Shown here: in pieces, positions 1-5,261 of the stretch
Layout of the letters: the number at the start of each line of letters is the position of its first letter
Numbering within the stretch: position 1 is the stretch's first letter
Source of the DNA: Anaerolineaceae bacterium UBA4781
GTDB taxonomy: Bacteria; Chloroflexota; Anaerolineae; Anaerolineales; Anaerolineaceae
DNA: 5,261 bases
Reading direction: 5' to 3'
Assembly: GCA_002403105.1 (NCBI GenBank)
Contig: DHHD01000050.1
Location: 33,140-38,400, forward strand
Made by a program: the position numbers and the translations under genes
Notes under the pieces: model-generated
What the model saw: the letters and a program-made list of their open reading frames with translations, nothing else
Database searches by the model: none
What the model was told of the DNA's origin: nothing

Positions 1-3000
1 ATTGCTGATTCAATTCGCTGGGTACTGGGAGAACAAGCATACAGCGTTTTGCGTGGTAAGAAAACCGAAGATATGATCTATTCTGGATCTGCTCAGCGCT
101 CTAAAATGTCGATGGCATCTGCTACGATCCGGTTTAATAATGAAGATGGCTGGTTGCCAATCGATTACGATGTGGTGAGCATTACAAGGCGGGCCTATCG
201 CAGTGGTGAAAACGAGTATTTGATCAATGAAAAAAAAGTACGGCTGCGTGATATTCAAGAACTCTTATCCAATTCAGGTTTGGCAGAACGCACCTATACG
301 ATCATTGGGCAGGGTCTGGTAGATTCTGCTTTGTCATTGAAACCACAGGATCGTCGATTATTCTTCGAAGAAGCTGCAGGTATAAGGTTATATCGTGCGC
401 GACGCGAAGAAGCTATTCGTAAATTAGATAAAACCGTTGAGAATATGGATCGGGTGAAAGATATTCTCTTTGAAATTCGACCTCGCATTGCACGCCTTGA
501 AAAACAGGTGGAACGAGCGAAAGAATATAACCGTATTAATGCGGATTTGCAATTATTGTTGAAAGATTGGTATGGATATCGCTGGAATTTATTACAGCAA
601 AATTATCGTGAATCCTTGGATGCGAAGATTAAGAAAGAAGCAGAATTAAACAACATTCGCATGGATGTATTAGGCGGGGATGAAGAAGTATCAACCAAGA
701 GGAAAATCCTTCAAGAAAAGCGCGATGCTCTTTCTGTATTGAACAATCAACTCGCAGAATTACAGGGTGAAAAAGAAAAGATCAATCGTGAGCTTGCTAT
801 CATTGGAGAACGTTTTAAAGGGTACGAGGAACAACGTGATTCACTTCGTTCTTCTATGACATATGCTGAAGAAGAATTACGAGGTCGGCTGGAGCAGAAA
901 ACCGATCTTGAAACGAAGCATCTGGAACAAGAAAAAAATCTTGAAACCATCAAAAATGAAGTAAATACTTTAGAAGAATCGTTGAATCAAAAGAAAAATG
1001 AACTGCAAAAGATCCAAACCCAGATCACTGAACTGCAACAGCAAAAACTAGAAATTGATAAAACAATTGTTGGTAACCAAGCAAAAAATACCGACCTGGA
1101 AACACGCGTTGCAATCTTGATCAAACGCCGCACTGAATTGGATGAATTAATAAAAACGCAGGATAGTCAATATCAAGAAATGATAACGGCAGTTGATAAA
1201 GCGCAAATTCAATTCAATGAAAAACAAAATCAACTGAATAAAGAGAATGAGGATCTCCACCTTTTAAACGAACAGAAAGAAAAATTAAGCGAAGAGATAA
1301 CAAAAATAAGAAATAACCTACAGAAAAATAACAACGACCTTGCTGCTAAAGAAACACAGTTGAATGTGCTGACAACGGCCAAGCAGAACATGGAAGGTTT
1401 CAAGACCGGTACGAAGAAACTATTGAATACATTTCAGCAGAAAAAAGTAAAAGGAACATTCGAACTGCTGCTCTCTTGTTTACGAGTGCAGAGTGGATAT
1501 GAAAAAGCTGTAGCGGCTATCCTGGGAGATGCTACTGAGGGATTAATTTTAGATCGTTCCATGGAGTTAAAAAACATTCTCTCACTGGTGCGTGAAGCTG
1601 GTGATTCTCATTCGATCCTCATTCCACAAGCGCTTTTAAGAAAAGAAGCGAATACGGCGGATAAAAGTCTCCCCGGGTGCCGCCCACTCTTGGATTTTGT
1701 TCAATCTGCAACGGAATATCAAACCGTTTTAAAGATCCTATTCTCTGATGTATTTATTGTAGAAGAACAAGATGCGTTGGAGGATATCCTTTCAAAACTC
1801 ACAAAAGATCAAAAAGTTGTTTTGAAAGATGGTAGTATTTTTTATGGGAATGGTATTATTTCAGTTGGTGGAGTAAACAACGAATTCATCTTTAAACGTG
1901 AAAAGGAAATTGATGATCTACAAAACGAGATGAAGGTGTTGAAAGAGAAGGCTGCTGATATTGATGCTTTAAATGCAAAGCAAATGCAAGCTTTCCAGGA
2001 CCTTGAAAAAACGATATCGGAAAAACACGAGACAATCACCTTCACCGAAAAAGAAGTGAAAACGACTCAAACGGTATTAAAAGATGCGCAAGCTAAACAA
2101 GCTGATGTGTCACAGGATATTCGATTAAACAAACAACTGGTCGCAAAACTGCTTACTGATATTCAAGAAGCCATCGAAACAAAGAATACTTTAAAACAAT
2201 CGATTAAAGAATCACAGGTTCAAACTGAAACATTCAATCAAGAAATCGAAAAATTAAAAAGGCAAACCAGTATTATTTCGATGGATGATTTGAACCAGGA
2301 TCTATTCAATAAAAAAACACAATATGCTGTTGTTCAAGAAAGTTTTCAAAGTTCCAAGAACCGGCTGCAGGATTCTCTTCAGTTAATTACCAGCTTGGAG
2401 ACGCAATGCAACGATTTTAAAGAAAAGTTGAAGATGATCGAGAACCAGCATACAGAATTGACCGGTAAATATACCCAAAATACCGATCGCGTTGAAGAAT
2501 TAAATGACCAAATCGATTCTTTGATGGAAAAAATTACTCCCATTGAAGAAGAAATTTCAACAATCGATACTACGATCGAAAAGCAACAAAACTCTGCTGA
2601 AAACCTGCGCAAGAACCAGAGCATAATTGAACGACATTTCATTCAATTGGAAATGCAGGTTGACAAGGTCAAGAACCAAATGGATGCACTGAAAGAACGC
2701 ATTTCCGACGATTTTGGGCTAGTATCGTATGATTATGAACCTGAGATCAGTGGACCCAAACCACTGCCTATTGATGGTATGGTAGCCAGTCTTCCGAAGA
2801 TCACTCAGATTCCAGATAATCTTGAAGATCAGATAAAAAACCTTAAATCATCCATTCACCGAATGGGAGCAGTGAATCCCGAAGCGGAAAAAGAATTCCA
2901 TGAAGAAAGCGAACGGTATGAATTCCTGACCACTCAAATTAATGACCTCGAAAAAGCCGAAACTGATCTGCGTAAGATTGTGGTTGAATTGGAAGAGATC

Positions 3001-3480
3001 ATTAAAATAAAATTCAAAGAGACGTTCAAAGCTGTGAATGAAGAATTCTCTGAAATTTTCAAACAATTATTTGGGGGTGGAAGTGCGAAGCTTGTTATAG
3101 AAGATGAAGAAAATGTAACCGAAACCGGAATTGAGATTGAAGCAACATTGCCCGGAAAAAGGAAACAAGAATTGGCGCTTTTATCAGGTGGAGAGAGAAG
3201 CCTGACTGCCATCGCATTGATCTTTTCACTGTTAAAAATATCTCCCACACCCTTCTGCGTTTTGGATGAAGTGGATGCTATGCTGGATGAATCCAATGTA
3301 TTGCGGTTAGGTAAATTAATGAAGGAATTAAGCGATAGAACGCAGTTCATTGTGATCACACATAATAGAAATACCGTGCAGCTTGCTAATGTCATCTACG
3401 GTGTGACCATGGGGCGTGATTCAGCCAGCCAGGTGATCAGTTTGAAACTAGAAGAAGTGACGGACGACTTGGTTGAATAA
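1..3480 (+). CDS. smc: Chromosome segregation protein SMC, 5'-truncated by the window edge
   Basis: This is the SMC ATPase, whose homodimer with ScpA/ScpB forms the bacterial condensin that compacts and separates chromosomes on the nucleoid. The frame is open from base 1 and encodes 1159 residues (window numbering). By alignment from memory with Bacillus SMC, about 39 N-terminal residues are missing, including Walker A, giving a normal total near 1200. Visible in order: ADSIRWVLGEQ (2-12), R-loop Arg18, Q-loop IIGQG (Gln104), and FEEAAG after it. A Glu/Lys/Gln-rich coiled-coil arm follows (~150-475), then the hinge (~481-624, ending SVGG), and the returning arm (~630-900). The C-terminal head shows RMGAVNP (954-960), FGGGS (1024-1028), ABC signature LSGGERS (1061-1067), Walker B FCVLDE (Asp1089, catalytic Glu1090), D-loop LDE (1095-1097) and His1121. 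The two arms are similar in length, so no internal loss is evident. The TTG at 49 falls inside the conserved head and is not the start. The gene ends just before a terminator. Confidence 0.98.
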   Translation: MADSIRWVLGEQAYSVLRGKKTEDMIYSGSAQRSKMSMASATIRFNNEDGWLPIDYDVVSITRRAYRSGENEYLINEKKVRLRDIQELLSNSGLAERTYTIIGQGLVDSALSLKPQDRRLFFEEAAGIRLYRARREEAIRKLDKTVENMDRVKDILFEIRPRIARLEKQVERAKEYNRINADLQLLLKDWYGYRWNLLQQNYRESLDAKIKKEAELNNIRMDVLGGDEEVSTKRKILQEKRDALSVLNNQLAELQGEKEKINRELAIIGERFKGYEEQRDSLRSSMTYAEEELRGRLEQKTDLETKHLEQEKNLETIKNEVNTLEESLNQKKNELQKIQTQITELQQQKLEIDKTIVGNQAKNTDLETRVAILIKRRTELDELIKTQDSQYQEMITAVDKAQIQFNEKQNQLNKENEDLHLLNEQKEKLSEEITKIRNNLQKNNNDLAAKETQLNVLTTAKQNMEGFKTGTKKLLNTFQQKKVKGTFELLLSCLRVQSGYEKAVAAILGDATEGLILDRSMELKNILSLVREAGDSHSILIPQALLRKEANTADKSLPGCRPLLDFVQSATEYQTVLKILFSDVFIVEEQDALEDILSKLTKDQKVVLKDGSIFYGNGIISVGGVNNEFIFKREKEIDDLQNEMKVLKEKAADIDALNAKQMQAFQDLEKTISEKHETITFTEKEVKTTQTVLKDAQAKQADVSQDIRLNKQLVAKLLTDIQEAIETKNTLKQSIKESQVQTETFNQEIEKLKRQTSIISMDDLNQDLFNKKTQYAVVQESFQSSKNRLQDSLQLITSLETQCNDFKEKLKMIENQHTELTGKYTQNTDRVEELNDQIDSLMEKITPIEEEISTIDTTIEKQQNSAENLRKNQSIIERHFIQLEMQVDKVKNQMDALKERISDDFGLVSYDYEPEISGPKPLPIDGMVASLPKITQIPDNLEDQIKNLKSSIHRMGAVNPEAEKEFHEESERYEFLTTQINDLEKAETDLRKIVVELEEIIKIKFKETFKAVNEEFSEIFKQLFGGGSAKLVIEDEENVTETGIEIEATLPGKRKQELALLSGGERSLTAIALIFSLLKISPTPFCVLDEVDAMLDESNVLRLGKLMKELSDRTQFIVITHNRNTVQLANVIYGVTMGRDSASQVISLKLEEVTDDLVE

Positions 3481-3483
3481 AGA

Positions 3484-3517
3484 AAAGGAGCTGAAAAAAA
3501 ACAGCTCCTTTCTTTTT
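3484..3517. terminator. Bidirectional intrinsic terminator between convergent genes
   Basis: A perfect 10-bp inverted repeat, AAAGGAGCTG (3484-3493) and CAGCTCCTTT (3502-3511), encloses an eight-base all-A loop. On the + strand the stem runs into TCTTTTTGTT. On the - strand it is followed by TCTTTATTC, so both RNAs have a U-rich tail. It starts four bases after the smc stop and ends seven bases before the end of the isomerase gene, filling the convergent junction. It very likely ends both units. The + strand tail is the stronger one, because the - strand tract is interrupted by C and A. Confidence 0.93.
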
Positions 3518-3518
3518 G

Positions 3519-4877
3519 TTATTCTGAACTTACTCTCATGTCCAGAGCAACGGATGGTTCTGATGGAACATGATCCACCCAATTGTCATTCTTAACAATC
3601 GTTAGATTTGCTGTTGCTTCCTGGAACCAGAGATCGTAGTAATTGCTTTGCAAGCGTGAGTAATCATAGTCAGTTTCAACAGAGCGTTCTTCGTGCCCCA
3701 ATACCTGGATAATATGCCATCCATAGGATGATTCGACCGGATTACCAACTTCACCAATGTCAAGGCTAAATGATTCATTTTCAAATACTTCGACCATTTG
3801 ACCTTTGGCGAACCAACCCAGATCTCCACAGTTTTCCAAACCTGACTGATCAAGGGTTACTTCATTACAAACCGTATTCCAATCTTCTCCACCAGCCAGA
3901 CGGTTCATGACAACAATGGCTTCATCCTGTGTTTCGACGAGGATGTGCCGTGCCCAAACTTGATCTTGCATGCGAGAAACATCGGCAGTGATGGCAGTAT
4001 AAAGTTTTTGTTTCAGTAAATAATTCGTTATATATTCTCTGAGTACAGATTCATCAACTTCAATGCCTTCCAGGCTTGTGATGTATTCCTGATAATTTTG
4101 TTGATACAGCTCTTCGGTATACACTGTTGCAGTTGGGTAGGGAGTTGCTGTACCACTCACTTGCGTAGCGGTCGGTGAAAGTGTTGCTTCAACGCTAGTC
4201 GGAACTACTTCTTGCGTGGCGGTAGGTTCTACCACGACAGCTTCTTCTTCAGTAGCTTCTGCTGCAGTTGTGGGTGTTTGGGTTACAGGAGAAACTGCCA
4301 CAAGCGTTTTCTGTACACTGGAAAGGGTTGAAGTGGGTTCAAAAACCCAGGAATTCACTGTTGGTGTAGCTGTGCCATTGGGGTAATAGCTGAATAGTTC
4401 TTGCATCAGAGCATCGACTTCAGCGTCACTGACGGTAATTCCGAGTTTTTCTGCCTCGATCTTTACAACTTCTTCATCAATCATGGTATCGAGTACATAC
4501 TCACCCAGATATTCATAATCGTCAAGAATCGAGAGAAGTTGAACCAACTGCTCTTTATAATAAGTGACGTAATCTTCACTATCAGCCATCAAGACCATCT
4601 GTACAGCGATCTGGTTATATTGGAGGATATATGAATTTCTTTCCAACCTAACTCGTTGGTTAAAATCTGCTCCATTGATCTTGTTTTCGCCAACAACCGC
4701 TACCGGTTTGTTGTATTTCAACACTTTGTCATAGAGAAATGCATAGCCGATTATTCCGACCACAATCATAGCGAAGATAATGAATCCAATAGTTAATCTC
4801 TTCGAATTCTTACTTTCTTTCACGTTCAGATTGCGCGGTTTTGATTCTTCTCCCCGTGTATTTTTCTTGGTTGTCAT
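3519..4877 (-). CDS. Membrane-anchored parvulin-type peptidyl-prolyl cis-trans isomerase (SurA/PrsA-like)
   Basis: The 452-residue protein is a predicted foldase that catalyses cis-trans isomerisation of prolyl bonds in exported proteins outside the cytoplasmic membrane. A Lys/Arg-rich cytoplasmic N-terminus (1-27) precedes one transmembrane helix (~29-49). No cysteine follows the helix, so it is anchored rather than a lipoprotein, unlike PrsA. Residues ~55-165 and ~253-300 resemble the helical SurA N-terminal chaperone domain (ITVSDAEVDALMQEL; LREYITNYLLKQKLY), split by a Thr/Pro-rich insert. The PpiC rotamase domain spans ~306-394: WARHILV (His311), Asp343, GDLGWF (351-356), GQMVEVFE, and SSYGWHII (His388). 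A tail of ~58 residues follows. The catalytic-domain positions match parvulins, so it is probably active. The ATG at 4877 is supported by GGAGAG five bases upstream. It lies 17 bases after rpsR, implying co-transcription. PpiC family assignment is firm; its client proteins are unknown. Confidence 0.93.
   Translation of the reverse strand: MTTKKNTRGEESKPRNLNVKESKNSKRLTIGFIIFAMIVVGIIGYAFLYDKVLKYNKPVAVVGENKINGADFNQRVRLERNSYILQYNQIAVQMVLMADSEDYVTYYKEQLVQLLSILDDYEYLGEYVLDTMIDEEVVKIEAEKLGITVSDAEVDALMQELFSYYPNGTATPTVNSWVFEPTSTLSSVQKTLVAVSPVTQTPTTAAEATEEEAVVVEPTATQEVVPTSVEATLSPTATQVSGTATPYPTATVYTEELYQQNYQEYITSLEGIEVDESVLREYITNYLLKQKLYTAITADVSRMQDQVWARHILVETQDEAIVVMNRLAGGEDWNTVCNEVTLDQSGLENCGDLGWFAKGQMVEVFENESFSLDIGEVGNPVESSYGWHIIQVLGHEERSVETDYDYSRLQSNYYDLWFQEATANLTIVKNDNWVDHVPSEPSVALDMRVSSE
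4119..4376 (-). repeat. Low-complexity Thr/Pro/Ala/Val linker within the isomerase gene
   Basis: Residues ~168-253 of the isomerase are dominated by Thr, Pro, Ala, Val, Ser and Glu. PTAT occurs three times (218-221, 235-238, 248-251), along with TATPT and TQTPT. At DNA level, two copies of an imperfect 17-base unit that encodes the PTATQ motif (near 4161-4177 and 4211-4227) show partial duplication. The stretch is predicted to be disordered and exposed outside the cell. Such linkers can be O-glycosylated or act as wall spacers, but nothing here proves either. It has no counterpart in SurA or PrsA as I know them. Confidence 0.8.
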
Positions 4878-4882
4878 TACGA

Positions 4883-4888
4883 CTCTCC
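4883..4888 (-). promoter_or_regulatory. Ribosome binding site of the isomerase gene
   Basis: GGAGAG on the - strand sits five bases before the ATG at 4877, entirely within the 17-base gap after rpsR. It fixes the isomerase start. It also shows the gene has its own initiation site, with no room for a separate promoter in the gap. Confidence 0.8.
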
Positions 4889-4894
4889 ATTGAT

Positions 4895-5200
4895 TTAGCG
4901 ACTATTTTTTTGCCAGGATCCGGATACAAATGGTAATAAAGCGATATGTCTGGATCTTTTTACTTCGGTTGCCAGGGCGCGTTGATGTTTTGCGCAGGTG
5001 CCTGTCTGCCGGCGGGGACGAATTTTCCCTTCTTCAGTGACAAAGCGTTTCAGTAATTCAACGTTTTTATAATCTATTTCCTGGGTTTTATCAGAACAAA
5101 ATTGGCAAAATTTCGGGCGCGCGATGTAGTGCCTACCACCGTGACCTTGAAATCTCTCATCGTGCTCTTCACCCGAGGAGTCTCTTCTATCTTCATACAT
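4895..5200 (-). CDS. rpsR: 30S ribosomal protein S18
   Basis: S18 is a small-subunit protein of the 30S platform, where it pairs with S6. The 101-residue product shows the family core: FCQFCSDK (31-38), EIDYKNVELLKRFVTEEGKI (41-60), RPRRQTGTCAKHQ (61-73), and a basic C-terminal segment RHIALLPFV (84-92). Cys32, Cys35, Cys69 and His72 form a CxxC...CxxH set, so this is the zinc-binding (C+) form. An Arg/Asp/Glu/Gly/His-rich tail of ~30 residues precedes the core and SGSWQKNSR follows it, making it slightly longer than the usual 70-90 residues. The ATG at 5200 is chosen because a strong Shine-Dalgarno lies nine bases upstream; an in-frame TTG at 5221 would overlap that site. It lies 26 bases after the preceding gene and 17 before the isomerase gene, consistent with one operon. 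Confidence 0.97.
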   Translation of the reverse strand: MYEDRRDSSGEEHDERFQGHGGRHYIARPKFCQFCSDKTQEIDYKNVELLKRFVTEEGKIRPRRQTGTCAKHQRALATEVKRSRHIALLPFVSGSWQKNSR

Positions 5201-5209
5201 AGGTGATCT

Positions 5210-5218
5210 ACCTTCCTT
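5210..5218 (-). promoter_or_regulatory. Ribosome binding site of rpsR
   Basis: AAGGAAGGT on the - strand, with nine bases to the ATG at 5200, is a strong Shine-Dalgarno match. It decides the start in favour of 5200 over the in-frame TTG at 5221, which sits at the upstream edge of this motif and has no comparable site of its own. Confidence 0.82.
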
Positions 5219-5226
5219 CAAAATGA

Positions 5227-5261
5227 TTATTCATTCTCTTCAAATTCTTGCAATTCATCCA
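5227..5261 (-). CDS. 3' end of an upstream gene with an acidic C-terminus (possibly ssb or rpsF)
   Basis: Only the last ten whole codons and the stop are inside the window. They read DELQEFEENE and then TAA (5229-5227), 26 bases before the rpsR start. The length of the open frame proves little alone. The acidic composition, the tight spacing to rpsR and the widespread rpsF-ssb-rpsR order suggest it is the end of ssb, whose tail is acidic, or of rpsF. The canonical SSB tip (DDxPF ending in Phe) is absent, which counts against a standard SSB. The identity is inferred from context only. Confidence 0.5.
   Translation of the reverse strand, partial: DELQEFEENE

Noticed and set aside
49..51. TTG as the start codon of smc
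   Set aside because: The frame is open to base 1 and the residues before it (ADSIRWVLGEQ) are conserved SMC head sequence, so the true start lies upstream of the window.
961..1340. A-rich repetitive stretch in smc as a possible regulatory or recombination site
   Set aside because: It is explained by Lys/Glu/Gln/Asn codons of the coiled-coil arm and stays in frame throughout.
2934..3395. 153-codon open frame on the - strand inside smc
   Set aside because: It lies antisense to the most conserved part of the SMC C-terminal head, gives a Ser/Phe-rich product typical of a shadow frame, and has no recognisable domain. The shorter antisense frames in smc were rejected for the same reason.
3602..3853. 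83-codon - strand frame overlapping the isomerase PpiC domain
   Set aside because: It is an alternative frame of the catalytic domain; the isomerase frame carries all the conserved parvulin motifs.
4119..4376. Tandem repeat array or CRISPR-like repeats
   Set aside because: The repeats are short, irregular and in frame with the isomerase, and reflect Thr/Pro codon composition rather than a non-coding array.
4401..4634. 77-codon open frame on the + strand opposite the isomerase gene
   Set aside because: It is antisense to the conserved chaperone domain, with no ribosome binding site or recognisable motif that I can see.
4731..4793. Lipoprotein signal peptide on the isomerase, as in PrsA
   Set aside because: The hydrophobic segment (~29-49) is followed by Tyr, Asp and Lys with no lipobox cysteine, so a transmembrane anchor is the better reading.
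5219..5221. In-frame TTG as the start of rpsR
   Set aside because: It abuts the strong Shine-Dalgarno at 5210-5218 that serves the ATG at 5200, and would add seven residues with no family support.

Overview
The window looks like an ordinary housekeeping stretch of a bacterial chromosome. It has moderately low GC (clearly AT-leaning by eye, not computed), dense coding and short gaps. It holds two convergent transcription units that meet at a hairpin terminator near position 3500. On the + strand, nearly all of smc, the chromosome-organising SMC ATPase, fills 1-3480; its first ~39 codons lie outside the window. On the - strand, reading from the right edge inward, come the last codons of an unidentified acidic-tailed gene (5261-5227), rpsR for ribosomal protein S18 (5200-4895), and a membrane-anchored parvulin-type peptidyl-prolyl isomerase (4877-3519). 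No intergenic stretch exceeds about 40 bases, and I see no RNA gene, mobile element or CRISPR array.

The lineage is probably Chloroflexota, class Anaerolineae or a relative. This is inference, not proof. The extracytoplasmic isomerase carries a long Thr/Pro/Ala linker with repeated PTAT motifs, a style common in Anaerolineae surface proteins. The SMC head has the variant GLVDSALSLKPQDRR after the Q-loop and SPTPFCVLDEVDAMLDE at Walker B, which I associate with Chloroflexota SMCs. A phylogeny of SMC or S18 would settle it.

Functionally, the + strand unit serves chromosome compaction and segregation. The - strand unit couples a ribosomal protein, probably downstream of rpsF/ssb as in many bacteria, to a foldase acting outside the membrane. 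The rpsR-isomerase gap is only 17 bases and contains the isomerase ribosome binding site, so the two are almost certainly co-transcribed. The hairpin at 3484-3511 has a perfect stem with T-rich flanks on both sides, so it can end both units.

I found no convincing undescribed system. The points most worth a second look are the ~85-residue Thr/Pro linker inserted inside the isomerase's chaperone domain, a lone cysteine pair flanking its active-site loop, the isomerase's place behind rpsR, and the acidic tail of the gene cut by the right edge.
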